In this document: positions 39,651 through 49,939 of the stretch, in pieces
Layout: each line of letters opens with the position of its first letter
Position numbering within the stretch: position 1 is the first letter of the stretch
Source of the DNA: Dugong dugon
Taxonomy: Eukaryota; Chordata; Mammalia; Sirenia; Dugongidae
Length of the DNA stretch: 64,000 nt
Reading direction: 5' to 3'
NCBI GenBank assembly: GCA_030035585.1
Contig: CM057473.1
Location: 7,490,501-7,554,500 of the forward strand
The notes under the pieces: generated by a model
What the model was told of the DNA's origin: nothing
Databases searched by the model: none
The model's input: the letters and a program-made list of their open reading frames with translations, nothing else
Translations under genes and position numbers: made by a program

Positions 39651-40165
39651 AAAACTGAGGGAAAAAAGGGGACTTTTAGAAATGTAGAAAGTTGAAAAAA
39701 TATCAGTTCATGAAAAAGGTCAAGGATATTAGCTCATTGTAAAGAAAGGAAATCACCAAAATTGATTTTTCCATTAGTAGGGGAAAAAAGCTAAAAGATA
39801 CCGCATTCCTTTTGCCTCTGAAATAGGCTATCTTGCAACCTTTGGTAAAGGCAAGAAAAGAGAAGCTGGGCTGGTGTCTTCACCTTTTTTCACTGGATAA
39901 ATTGTAAAGCTTATACAACAACTTTTAATCAGGAACTGGGTGGAAAGATGCAAAACTAAGGAAAGTGCGCCCTCTGCAGGCCACTGGGTAGCGTTTTAAA
40001 AGAAAAGTTGAAAGTCACGGTGAAGAGTTGTGTAAAAGCAGTGTAGAATGAGTCAATGAATGAGTTACATTTCACGTTATAACATTCACTGCTTTCCTCA
40101 TGAATTCAATAATGAAAATAAAGACAAGGGATCAGAACTGATAGAGTAGAAACTATTATTAGGTC
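39651..40165. other. Unassigned DNA
   Basis: No family recognised. A-rich at 39650-39800. Confidence 0.3.
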
Positions 40166-40170
40166 ATTTC

Positions 40171-40310
40171 AACCCTTCTTTTCTTCCCTCCTGCCCTCTT
40201 TCTTTCTTCCTTCCCTCCCTCCCTCCCTCTTCCCTGTCTCCTTCCTTCCTTCCTTTCTCTCTTCCTCCCCTTCTTCTTTCCTTCCTTTCTTTCATTTCTT
40301 CCACCCGTTG
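40171..40310 (+). repeat. Polypyrimidine (CTTT/CCTT) tract
   Basis: About 140 bp of nearly pure C/T with CCTTCCCTCCCTCCCTCCCT and CTTCCTTCCTTCCTTTCTC. On the opposite strand it produces artefactual Lys/Arg/Glu/Gly-rich ORFs (40159-40361). Mirror-repeat tracts of this kind can form triplex DNA. Confidence 0.95.
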
Positions 40311-40507
40311 GACAGCTAGGGCAAACCTTTTCTGTAAATGCCATGTAAAGACAAAAAGCACAAAGCCAAACTCAGTTTAGGTATTTGCACTACTTATTTC
40401 TAAAGGTTCTATTTGTGAGGTTAATATTCATGTTTCTAAGCCCAGGCTGGCAGGCAAGGTCAAGAAATAAGGCCACAAAATTTCTCTAGCTACAAACTCA
40501 GTGTTGT
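40311..40507. other. Unassigned DNA
   Basis: No recognisable family. Confidence 0.3.
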
Positions 40508-41020
40508 TGTCATGGATTGAATTGTGTCCCCCAAAAATGTGTGTCGACTTGGCTAGGCCATGATTCCCAGTCTTGTGTGGTTGTCCTCCATTTTGTGATT
40601 GGCATTTTATGTTTAAGAGAATTAGGATGGGATTATAATACCCTTACTAAGGTCACATCCATGAGCCGATGTAAAGGGAGTTTTCCTGGGGTGTGACCTG
40701 CACCACCTTTCATCTTACAAGAGATAAAAGGAAAGGGAAGCAAGCAGAGAGTTGGGGACCTCATACCACCAAGAGTGAAGCACCAGGAGCAGAGAGCATC
40801 CTTTGGACCCTGGGTTCCTGTGCAGAGAAGCTCCTAGCCCAGGGGAAGATTGATGAGAAGGACCTTCCTCCAGAGCCGACAGAGAGAGAAAGCCTCTCCC
40901 TGGAGCCGACGCCCTGAATTTGGACTTGTAGCCTACTAGACCGTGAGAGAATAAATTTCTCTTTGTTAAAGCCATCCACTTGGGGTATTTCTGTTATTGC
41001 AGCACTAACTAACTAAGGCA
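40508..41020 (+). mobile_element. MaLR-like solitary LTR (family 1)
   Basis: TGTCATGGATTGAATTGTGT start, AATGTGTGTCGACTTGGCTA, GATTGATGAGAAGGACCTTC interior, end AAAGCCATCCACTTGGGGTA ... CTAACTAAGGCA. Flanks GTTGT (40503-40507) and GGTGT (41021-41025) are a one-mismatch 5-bp TSD. Close in layout to the copy at 27716. Confidence 0.87.
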
Positions 41021-41025
41021 GGTGT

Positions 41026-42002
41026 CAAATAGGCAGTTATAATTATAGATAATTATTATCTTTCCAAAAGGCAGTTTATATGTTGGTTGTTTAGAATTAG
41101 AAATAGTTTTCTTATGTGTTCCTGGGTCAGTTTACAAATAAGGGAAACCTGTGAGAGACGGAACTCGATGGGACGGCCTTGGTTTTCCGCCTTCGACAGG
41201 GTGCACTCTTGCCACTTTTCTATCGCTCTCTATTAGTGGAAAATATTTGAGTTTCCTTCTCTGACAAGTTTGTGACTTACAGTTTCCCACTTTCCCAGGT
41301 TTTACTGCATACACATACACATTAACCCATAGTGTATCTGAGACAGACTCTGCTAACATCATTCTTTCTGCTTTCTCAAACAGTAACATGTAACAGATGT
41401 TTAACGGGAAAACACAAATGTTAAGACCCAACGGGCTCTAAGGAGCCCACCCTCCTTTTCCCAAGCCCGATGAGGAGTTTTTCCCCAGCTTCTTGATTTG
41501 GGGATGAGTGGTCCAGCACCAGCAACTTGCTAGCTCTCTCTATTGCTGAAACAGAAGCTACCTCACTGGGGACAGTCACACCTCAAGGTTTTGGAACAGG
41601 AGAACAAAGGGAAGGTCTCCTCATCATAGGATCAGAGGAAGCAGGACGGCAGAAGGTAGGAGCTCCCGGCCTTCCTCAATGCACGCGCACACGTACACAC
41701 ATTTCCTTGCGTCACCAAAACTCACGTCATCAATTGGTCGACAGTCTGGGACTGCCGGCCGTGATAACGACTGGGCTTCCGTAGCCTCAGGAGATACAGC
41801 ATCAGTGTTACGGACTGTGTTTCCTGGTGACGTTTTTATTATTTGCGGCATTTTTTTTTTAAAAATCAACTGCATTCCTTTTAACCTACTAAGTAAAAGT
41901 AGCGTGATTAAATGAAACTTCTGCAGGGTGTGAAATGACCTAAGGAGAGTTTGTGAGAGGGAGTTTGGAAGAACCCACAAATTAATTCTGTTTACAGTTT
42001 AC
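41026..42002. other. Unassigned DNA
   Basis: No repeat or exon recognised across nearly 1 kb. ORFs on both strands at 41624-41980 lack domains. Candidate single-copy intron. Confidence 0.35.
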
Positions 42003-42190
42003 ACAAGGTGCAGTGGTTAAAGCGCTCGGATGCGTACCAAAAAGTCGGCCGTTGGAACCCACCAGCCGTTCTGTGGGAGAAAGATGTAGCAGCCTGTTTC
42101 CGTAAAGATCACAGCTTTGGAAACTACGGGGTGGTTCAACTCTGTCCTGTAGAATCGCTGTAAGTTGGCAGTGGGTTTTTTATTATTATT
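42003..42190 (+). mobile_element. AfroSINE type C
   Basis: AGGTGCAGTGGTTAAAGCGC, GTTGGAACCCACCAGCCGTT, GGGAGAAAGATGTAGCAGCC, AGTTGGCAGTGGGTTTTTTA, then a TTATTATTATTATTATT tail. Head eroded. Confidence 0.9.
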
Positions 42191-42367
42191 ATTATTCTTT
42201 ACATGTAATTCCAAGCCTGGTGAGAACAACTCCAGCCTGCAAACTTGTGAGCTTTTTGCCAAATGCTGATTAGATATTTTTAAAACACACTCGCAGAAGA
42301 ACACAGCAAAAATGATAGCATTGATTATTTGGTTTTTTTTAATGCCTATGTGAAATGTCTTAACTGC

Positions 42368-42512
42368 TTAACTTGTTGCCGTGGAGTTGATTCCAACTCC
42401 TAGCAACACTATAGGATAGAGTAGAACTGCCCCATAGGGTTTCTGGTGGATTCAAACTGGCAAACTTTTGGTTAGCAGTGAGCTCTTAACCACTATGCCA
42501 TCAGGGCTCCAT
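42368..42512 (-). mobile_element. AfroSINE type A
   Basis: CTTGTTGCCGTGGAGTTGAT, CATAGGGTTTCTGGTGGATT and ATGCCATCAGGGCTCC. The GGTTTCCAAGGAGCAGCTGG core has a 14-bp deletion. Confidence 0.92.
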
Positions 42513-42887
42513 TAATCAAAAATATTTAGAGCAGTAGCTTAAATTGTATGTCTGTTTAAGCTTTGTTTCTCACAGTTAAACTGCTGACAAAGTAAAAGCA
42601 TCTGTCTTGATCTGAGTTACTAGAATGTAAGTGAAATATGTTTGCAGCTTTGCTCTCTCAACTCTCTGAAATTCAGCACTTTTGAGAAATATGGCCAGTA
42701 TTCAATACAGAAGCTCTTACCCACTCCATTAACTTGGTAGGTAGATTAAAATACAACCACAGTTTCTCTCTTGGATGCCCAAGTTTAGTTTTGGGCTGTA
42801 ACCTTTACATGATTCCAGGTGTGATGTACAAAGATCTCTTAATCAGAAGTTTATAACATGATGGTTAAGAAAATGGGCTTTGCCCAG
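42513..42887. other. Unassigned DNA
   Basis: No recognisable family. Confidence 0.3.
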
Positions 42888-43250
42888 ACAGCAATCCCTG
42901 TAACAATGTACCCAAAATGGCCAAGACTCGATTAATAACAGGCAGCTTCCTTAATTTTTGTCCCCGACTCCAACTTAGGACCAACTAGAAAAAGCCAAAT
43001 ATGCCCCCCTAGCCAATCGCATAAAATGCGCCACTTCTAGTTAGCCTCCAGCTTCGCCCATGCCAGCAGCCTCCTCCAATCAGAGCATACCTGAAGCCTT
43101 CCCTTTTTCCACTATAACGCTTTCTACTCTCAGCCTGCCTTTGAGTCTCTGCCAAATCAAAGTGAAGGTGGCTGACTCCCTTGCTATAACAAGATCTGAA
43201 TAAATTGTTTGCTCTTAGAAAGAATCTTTGGACTTAAGCTTGGTTAAATT
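42888..43250 (+). mobile_element. Candidate solitary LTR (family 2)
   Basis: CAGACAGCAATCCCTGTAAC, GGCCAAGACTCGATTAATAA, CAATCAGAGCATACCTGAAG (CCAAT-like), TTTCCACTATAACGCTTTCT, then GATCTGAATAAATTGTTTGC with AATAAA and TTGCTCTT. Promoter-then-polyA order fits a retroviral LTR of class I type. Boundaries and TSD not resolved. Confidence 0.55.
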
Positions 43251-43254
43251 TTGT

Positions 43255-43340
43255 ATGAGCCATTAGGGGTTGTGTGGCCTAATACAGATAACCTCTCTAT
43301 GCCTCAGTTTCCTCATCTAAAAATTGGGTTCATCGAACTC
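43255..43340 (+). repeat. MIR fragment
   Basis: TGTGTGGCCTAATACAGATA, CTATGCCTCAGTTTCCTCAT, CTAAAAATTGGGTTCATCG. A partial MIR. Confidence 0.65.
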
Positions 43341-43350
43341 CTACCGTGTG

Positions 43351-43930
43351 CTAGGATTCCCTGTGTGCTGCAACAGTTACCCCGCTTGTCTGCTAACCAA
43401 AAGGTTGACAGTTCGACTCCCTGCAGAGTTGTCTCAGAAGAAAAGCTAGGTAATCCACTTCTGAAATATCAGCCATTAAAAACCTTATGGGCTTCCGAGA
43501 CTATGGCCTCCCCGGACACCCTGCTCACTCAGAACTGAAGCCACTCCCGAAGTCTACCTTTCAGCTAAAGATTAGACAGGCCTATAGAGCAAACAATAAC
43601 ACACGTGAGGATCATGCTTCTTAGTTCAGTCAAGCAGAAGAGATCAAATGAGCAACATCTGCCCAAAAGCAAAGATGAGAATGTAGAAAGGGACAGGAAA
43701 ACTGGATGAATGGACACATTGCAGGGACTGCAACCAATGTCAAGAAACAATGTGTGCATAAATTTTTGAATGAGAAACTAGTTTGCTCTGTAAAGTTTCA
43801 CCTAAAGCACAATCAAATCAATTTTTTTTTAAATCATCCTTATGGAGCATAGTTCTACTGTGACACACGTGGAATGGTCATGACTCAGAATGACTCAATG
43901 GCAACTGGTTGGGTTTGGGTTTGGGTTTGG
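43351..43930 (+). mobile_element. AfroSINE type B split by an L1 3' end
   Basis: Left part 43351-43490: ATTCCCTGTGTGCTGCAACA, AGTTCGACTCCCTGCAGAGT, AAACCTTATGG. Right part 43836-43930: ATCCTTATGGAGCATAGTTC, CACACGTGGAATGGTCATGA, GGCAACTGG, then a (GGGTTT)n run. Confidence 0.9.
43491..43835 (+). mobile_element. L1 3' UTR fragment inserted in AfroSINE B
   Basis: ACTATGGCCTCCCCGGACAC, GAAGCCACTCCCGAAGTCTA, GAATGAGAAACTAGTTTGCT, AAAGCACAATCAAATCAATT. It ends at the repeated CCTTATGG, a short TSD (43483-43490 and 43838-43845). Confidence 0.88.
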
Positions 43931-44079
43931 GTTTCATGTGCTGAGCACCGTTCTTAAAGCCAAGAACGAAATGATAAAGGGCACAGTTGGTGCAAACTCT
44001 CAGAGTGATTACAATCCAATTAGCCGAGAAGAGAATCTTAGAAATTATTAATTAACATGAAAAATTTTAGAAAGTATTC
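43931..44079. other. Unassigned DNA
   Basis: No recognisable family beyond the GGGTTT repeats at 43913-43934. Confidence 0.3.
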
Positions 44080-44252
44080 GGAGCCCTGGTGGTGGAATGG
44101 CTAAAGAGCTCAGTTGCTCAGCAAAAGGTCAGCAGTTCAAATCCACCAGCCATTTCTTGGAAACCCTACGGGGCAATTCTGCTCTGTCCTATAGGGTCGC
44201 TATGAGTTGGAATCAACTCAACAGCAATGGGTTTGTTTTTTTGTTTGTTTTT
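44080..44252 (+). mobile_element. AfroSINE type A
   Basis: GGAGCCCTGGTGGTGGAATG head, CAGCAGTTCAAATCCACCAG, GGGCAATTCTGCTCTGTCCT, AGCAATGGGTTTGTTTTTTT end. Confidence 0.93.
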
Positions 44253-44399
44253 TTTAGGTGTTATGATGAATATAAAAGAAGATGATGTGAAAGAATGTTG
44301 AGGATGTTCTTCAGACTGAGTTGTCCAAGGAAACCTCTCTGGGGAAGTGAGAATGGGGATGAGATTTAACTGAGACCTGAAAGACAAGAAGGAGCCATC
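44253..44399. other. Unassigned DNA
   Basis: TGAGATTTAACTGAGACCTG resembles a generic old repeat. No family called. Confidence 0.3.
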
Positions 44400-44817
44400 C
44401 GTCTTAGTTCTCCACTGCTGCTATAATAGAAATACCACAAGTGGGTAACTTTAACAAACAGGAATTTATTTTCTCACAGTTTAAGACGCTAGAAGTCCAA
44501 ATCAGGGCGTCAGCTTTAGGGAAAGGCTTTTTCTCTCTGTTAGCTCTGGGGGAAGCTCCTTGTCTCTTCAGCTTGTTTCCTGGTTCCTTGGAGATCTCCA
44601 TGTGGCTTGGCATCAATCTTCCCCCATCTCTGCTTACTTGCTTGCTTGTTCAATCTCTTTTACATCTCAAAAGAGATTGACTCAAGACACACCCTACACT
44701 AATCCTGCCTCATTAACATAACAAAGACAACCCATTCCCAAATGGGATTATAACCACAGGCATAGAGGTTAGGATTTACTATACCTATTTTGGGGGGACA
44801 CAATTCAATCCATAATG
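44400..44817 (-). mobile_element. MaLR-like solitary LTR (family 1)
   Basis: Reverse: GTCTTAGTTCTCCACTGCTG start, AATACCACAAGTGGGTAACT, CTCAAAAGAGATTGACTCAA, GGACACAATTCAATCCATAA end. Shorter than the 27716 copy (418 bp) and close in layout to 49427-49828. Flanks CCATC and CCACT are a poor TSD. Confidence 0.85.
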
Positions 44818-45053
44818 CCACTCAAGCAAAGAGCTGGGAGAAGAGCAGTCCAGGCAGAAGGAACAGGTAGGGTAAAAGCCCCAAGGAGGGAATGAACTTG
44901 GCATGTCCCTAGAACCATAAGAAGTCCAGCTTGGCTGTGGCAGAGTGGGTAGAAAAGTAGCAGGACATGAGGTAGGCAGGGGCTAGATCATGCTGGGCCT
45001 GAGAGGCCCTGCTATAGAGTCTGACTTCTACTTTAAATACAACAGGAAGTCTT
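44818..45053 (+). repeat. Ancient mammal-wide repeat, unnamed
   Basis: GGGAGAAGAGCAGTCCAGGC, AGGCAGGGGCTAGATCATGC, TGGGCCTGAGAGGCCCTGCT. A textual pattern common in mammalian genomes; I cannot assign it to a named family. A related stretch lies at 62150-62290. Confidence 0.5.
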
Positions 45054-45228
45054 TGTCGTTGTTGTTAGCTGCCCTTGAGTTGGCCCCCGATTCATGGCAA
45101 CCCCGTGCACAACAGAACCAAATGCTGCCTGGTCCTGTGCCACCTACCCCCATGGTCAGTTGCGGATCAGGCCTTTGTGATCCATCAGGTTTTCACTGGC
45201 TGAGTTTCCAAAGTAGATTGCCAGGCTT
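45054..45228 (-). mobile_element. Type D/E SINE, truncated
   Basis: TTGTTGTTAGCTGCCCTTGA, TGCACAACAGAACCAAATGC, ACTGGCTGAGTTTCCAAAGT. Only the tail half, so D and E cannot be told apart. Confidence 0.8.
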
Positions 45229-45705
45229 TTGGAGTCACTGGAGGATTTTAATCAGGGGTTGTGAAGATTAGATGAGAAAACGTACTTAAAGTGCTCAGTA
45301 CAATGAATAGTGCAGAGTGAACTGTCAGCTGGAGGTGGCATCATTATCGTCATCGTACGGTAAAACCCCTGACACAGACACTGTAACTCAGGTTCAAAAA
45401 TACTCATTCATGTGAAATTTGGGGTCATTATTGCAAGATTCGTAAAGTGAGAACTGGGTCTGAGAAGAGGACAGAAGTCAATTCCCAGTCTCCACGTAGC
45501 CGGAGTTCCCTGACCGCGGGGCGTGTTCCGCTGTGTTGTCTTTTTGTCATTATCGTTCTCGCCATCAGCATCAATATCAGTGAAATCAGAGTGACGTCTT
45601 AGACTGGCGCTGTTCGCCGTCCTTGCTTTTTGCCTTCTGAAGTAAAATGGCCAACTGCCTATGGAAAATGAGCCTGAAGGAGTGATACACAATGCTGTGA
45701 TCACT
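45229..45705. other. Unassigned DNA
   Basis: No family recognised. The reverse ORF 45408-45752 lacks a domain. 45530-45600 has several CpGs. Confidence 0.3.
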
Positions 45706-45718
45706 GTGAAATGGCATA

Positions 45719-45878
45719 CCCAGAAAACCCACTGCCATGAAGCTGATTCCAACTCATAGTGACCCTACAGGACAAAGTAGAACTGTCCATAGGGTTTCCA
45801 AGGAGCAGCTGGTGAATTCGAACTGCCGACCTTTTGCTTAGCAACCGTAGCTCTTAACCACTGCACCAGCAGGGCTCC
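45719..45878 (-). mobile_element. AfroSINE type A with 13-bp TSD
   Basis: AACCCACTGCCATGAAGCTG, CCATAGGGTTTCCAAGGAGC, TGCACCAGCAGGGCTCC. Perfect TSD GTGAAATGGCATA at 45706-45718 and 45879-45891. Confidence 0.96.
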
Positions 45879-45891
45879 GTGAAATGGCATA

Positions 45892-46403
45892 ACCAGTCCT
45901 TAGTTTCCACTACAGCATCAACAGGCAAGTGGACTTCCTAATTCCCAAGCTTAGTGAGAATCCTTCCGCCCATTTCTCAAACTGATGGGCAGCAAACACT
46001 TACTGGGCTAAGAATGTTGGGAGGTCCATTTCACGTTGGAACCCACATGGGCGCATCAAAGGTTTTTTCTGTCCACACGTCTGTGCCTTTCCTTTTTGTA
46101 GGAATGCCATATAAAGCAATCCTTACTCGGTAGATCATTTAGTTTACTAAATCATGGTTTATTTTTTCCTCAGGATATCACATGCTATTTTAGAGTCACT
46201 TTTCAAAAGGTTTTAAATGACTTGGCTCCAAATTGGCTTTGTATTAAGGGAAAGAACCTGTGTCCCAGAGTTTCAATCAGCACCTTAACAAATAGGCTCC
46301 TGACCTCCCACAGATTGCCAGAGATTGCCAACAGCAATAGTTAGCTAAGAGACTTCCAAGGTTCATTTCTCTCTGCTTCTTTTCCTACACTGTTTTCAAT
46401 GGA
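45892..46403. other. Unassigned DNA
   Basis: No recognisable family or exon. Confidence 0.3.
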
Positions 46404-46592
46404 GGAGGCTTGGTGGCACAGTGGTTAAGTGCTTGGCTGCTAACCGAAAGTCGGCAGTTCAAACCCACCAGCCGCTCTGAGGGAGAAAGATGACAGTCTG
46501 CTTCCGTAAAGATTACAGCCTTGGAAACTCTATGGGGCAGTTCTTCTCTGTCCTGTGGGGTCATTATGGGTCAGAACCAACTCTGGCAGTGG
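46404..46592 (+). mobile_element. AfroSINE type C
   Basis: GGAGGCTTGGTGGCACAGTG head, GGCAGTTCAAACCCACCAGC B box, GGGAGAAAGATGACAGTCTG, GGGGCAGTTCTTCTCTGTCC, CTGGCAGTGGGT end. Confidence 0.93.
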
Positions 46593-47300
46593 GTCTTACT
46601 TCACTGAAAACAGGATTACAGTTGACAATTTTATGAGAAGAGACTGGCAGAGGGTGAGCATGCAGTAAGATCTGTCGCCACATCCCACGTAACTTCTAAA
46701 GATGCAATGATTTGAATAACCTGGTCTCTTTGCACAGCAGTAACTACCTATTGGGTTGTCTCTTATAGGGAGAAATCAAGAGTTATGACTCTGCATCAAA
46801 GCCATCAGAACCCTGCTTCAGATAACACACTAGTCATGCTATTGACATTCAATTACTGTTAAATACAGTAACACTTCATTCATATGTAATACCGAGGAAT
46901 TGGGGTTTTCTATATAAATGAAAATTCCAGGTAAGTGAAGCTCACCCTTTCAAGAACCAAAAGTTGTTTTAAAATTTTTTAAATCATTTTTGATAGACTT
47001 GAAATGTATTTTACAGGTTCAGTGACCACTTAAACAAGGTGCACGGATCATTATTTATTTTGTTTATTCAGGACCAATTATCACCTTAACTGTAACACAC
47101 TGATACACACAATGGCTTCACTAAATAGCCCCCACTGCGCGTTTCTAGTTCTAGGAGTCTCCTTTCAGTATGTCAGACGCTTATCTGTCTGGCTATTAGC
47201 TGTCAATTCTCGCTACTGTCACTAGTTGTCAGTTCTTACTAGTCAGGAGACCTGATTGCTCTTAGCTTACGCATTCCCACGCCCGTTCTCATTTGCTCTG
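46593..47300. other. Unassigned DNA
   Basis: 46860-47100 (GGTTTTCTATATAAATGAAA, TGATACACACAATGGCTTCA) looks like an old DNA-transposon-type repeat, not named. No exon. Confidence 0.3.
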
Positions 47301-47812
47301 TGTCTTAGTTATCTAGTGCTGCTATGACAGAAATACTACAAGTGGATAGCTTTAACAGAAGTTTATTCTCTCACAGTCTAGGAGGCTGGAAGTCCGAATT
47401 CAGGGCACCAGCTCCCAGGGAAGTCTTGCTGTCTCTGTCGGCTCTGGGGGAAGGTCTTGTCATCAATCTTCCCCTGGTCTAGGAGCTTCTCAGCACAGGG
47501 ACCACCGGTCCAAAGGATGCACTCTGCTCCCAGCACTTCTTTCTGGATGGTAGGAGGTCCCTCACCTCTCTGCTCGATTCTCTCTTTTATATCTCAAAAG
47601 AGATTGACTCAAGATACAACCTAATCCTGTAGATTGAGTCCTGCCTTACTAACATAACTGCCTCTAATCCTGCCTCATTAACATCATAGAGGTTAGGATT
47701 TACATGGGATAGTCACATCAAATCACAAAATGGTAGAAACCACACAATACTGGAACTCATGGCCTAGCCAAGTTGACGCACATTCTAGGGGGACACAGTT
47801 CAATTCATAACA
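47301..47812 (-). mobile_element. MaLR-like solitary LTR with perfect TSD
   Basis: Reverse: TGTCTTAGTTATCTAGTGCT start, AATACTACAAGTGGATAGCT, TCTGGGGGAAGGTCTTGTCA, GGACACAGTTCAATTCATAACA end; 512 bp. The 5-bp TSD CTCTG is perfect (47296-47300 and 47813-47817), the length expected for ERVL-MaLR. Confidence 0.92.
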
Positions 47813-47817
47813 CTCTG

Positions 47818-48174
47818 CATGAGAAACTAGACTATAAAGCTTGTTGAATCAGTGACATTATTTTATAACAATTCTCACTCAAAGAGAATTGTTATAAAAG
47901 TCATTCCATATCTCAAATGAGAAAAAAAGCATGTGGATTTGGAAACAGGCCTTTTTCCTTGCTAGCTTTTTTTTTCCTTTGTGATTTTTTGATGAGGTTT
48001 GAGAGCCATCTGGAGATAAATAACTGTGTTTTATTACATTTTCTAAACATATTCCTTTGTACCTCTCATTTCTCACTTCCCATTCCTAAATAAATTTTCT
48101 TACTCATCTCAGAAAGAAAGTTCATGTCTAACTGTTGCTAGAATATATTTTCCTAAGTTGTCAAAAATGACTGC
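47818..48174. other. Unassigned DNA with a small inverted repeat
   Basis: TTTTATAACAATTCTC at 47860-47875 is followed by GAGAATTGTTATAAAA at 47883-47898, a perfect 16-bp inverted repeat with a ~7-bp loop. Otherwise unrecognised. Confidence 0.5.
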
Positions 48175-48538
48175 ATGATGCAATGGAATATTACTCAGCT
48201 GTAAAGAGAAATGAAGTCCTGATACATGCTACAACATGGATGAGCCTGGGAAACATTATGCTGAGTGAGGTAAGTCTGACACAAAAGGACAACTCTTGCA
48301 GGATCCCACTTACATGAAATAGGCAAATGTATCAAAACCAAAGCTTATTGGTGGTTACCAGGGCTGGGAGGGAGGGAGGAACTGAGTTTATTGAATAATG
48401 GTGGAAGAATTTGGAATAAGATAGTGGTGATATTTTCGCAATATGATAAATGTCATCAATATCACTGAATTGTACATGTAAAAACTGTTGAATTGGCAAA
48501 TGTTTCATTATATATATTTTTACTCCAATAACATTTTT
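48175..48538 (+). mobile_element. L1 3' end fragment
   Basis: ATGATGCAATGGAATATTAC, AACATTATGCTGAGTGAGGT, CACTTACATGAAATAGGCAA, TGGTTACCAGGGCTGGGAGG and CTCCAATAACATTTTTT. Belongs to an older subfamily, like 6894-7449. Confidence 0.85.
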
Positions 48539-49324
48539 TAATCATGTGATGATGTAGGACGATAAAAGATCTTTTGGAAATGGATTACCTCCATTACCCT
48601 CCTTCTCCATCAGGATTCCTGATGTGATTTAACTTTCACTGTGCAATTTGGCATAAAATCACAAGAATGAATATCTGTTAAGGAGTAGAAAAAAGCTAAA
48701 TCAAATAGCAATGAGAAAACATAATTGCTGTAGAAGATTATTATGTAAATAGACACATATATCCTTTCTTAATGTTATTCCCCTAGTGAGACTAATGACC
48801 GACCCTAATGAAAATCCTAGAAGAAATCATTGTAACAAAAATAGCCAAAACATTAAGAATAGGACAAGTGAGAATGACGATGGCCGATAAGCATTTGAAC
48901 CATCAAGGATACTTACTAATCCAACCACAAAAATAAATGCTGGCTCATGGACTAAGTACCTAAAAGAAATCAAGGACAATCTTATAAAAATCAATTAGTG
49001 CGTGGACCTTAAGGGAAAAAGGTCTACCATGATCCTCTAGTTCCCTCTTATTGTTTTTAATGGAATCTATATATAGTAACATAAAAAGGTCCCAAGCTTG
49101 TTTTTTACTTTGGTGTTGTGCTACGTACAGTGTGGTTGTGTTTCTAGTTCAAGGAACAAATTGTAAATTTTTCTTCCTACCTTAGTAAAAACCAACAGCA
49201 AAACACTCTGGAGTGAGGGCTATAATCCCTTTAATTATCCCTAAGCCATCCGTAAATACATCAACTTTTAAAAAATATTTATACCCCACCTCATAAACAA
49301 TTTGAAGTGGCTTATAAAAAATAA
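48539..49324. other. Unassigned AT-rich DNA
   Basis: No family recognised. Confidence 0.3.
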
Positions 49325-49935
49325 GGTCCCTGGGTGATGCTAATTGTTAATGCATTTGACTGCTAACCAAAGTTTGTTTGGCATTCTACTCCACCCAGAG
49401 GCACCTCAGAAGAAAGGCCTGGTGAGGGTTATACATTGAATTATGTCCCCCAAAATCATGTGTTGCAAATCCTAACCCCTATGCCTGTGGTTATTATCCC
49501 ATTTGGGAATGGGTTGTCTTTGTTATGTTAATGAGGCAGGATTAGTGTAGCTTGTGTCTTAAGTCAATCTCTTTTGAGATTTAAAAGTGAACAGGGGAGA
49601 GTTGGGGTAAGACAGATGCCAAGACACATGGAGATCTCCAAGGAACCGGGAAGGAGAAGCTGAAGAGACAAGGACCTTCCTCCAGAGCCGACAAAGAAAG
49701 CCTTCCCCTAGAGCCAGGGCTCTGAATTCATACTTCTAGCCTACTAGACTGTGAGAAAATAAATTTCTGTTTGTTAAAGCCATCCGCTTGTGGTATTTCT
49801 GTTACAGCAGCTCTAGATAACTAAGACAGAGATCTACTTCTGAAATATCAGCCACTGCAAACCCTATGGAGCACAGTTCCATTCTAACACACATAGGATC
49901 TCCATGAGTCGGCATCAACTCAACAGCAACTGGAC
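49325..49935 (+). mobile_element. AfroSINE type B split by a MaLR-like LTR
   Basis: Left part 49325-49426: GTCCCTGGGTGATGCTAATT, TACTCCACCCAGAGGCACCT, GAAAGGCCTGGTGAG. Right part 49829-49935: GAGATCTACTTCTGAAATAT, TATGGAGCACAGTTCCATTC, CAACAGCAACTGG. One complete SINE. Confidence 0.93.
49427..49828 (+). mobile_element. MaLR-like solitary LTR in AfroSINE
   Basis: 402 bp, starting GGTTATACATTGAATTATGT (start mutated from TG) and ending CTAAGACA. Interior CAATCTCTTTTGAGATTTAA and GGACCTTCCTCCAGAGCCGA. TSD GTGAG (49422-49426) and GAGAT (49829-49833), each one change from the SINE's GTGAT target. Confidence 0.9.
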
Positions 49936-49939
49936 AGGT

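Noticed and set aside
40159..40361. Lys/Glu/Arg/Gly-rich minus-strand ORFs
   Set aside because: Produced by the polypyrimidine tract, with identical composition in two frames.
43913..43934. Interstitial telomeric repeat (GGGTTT)n
   Set aside because: It directly extends the TTGGGTTTGG end of an AfroSINE and has only about three to four units, with GGGTTT rather than GGGTTA.
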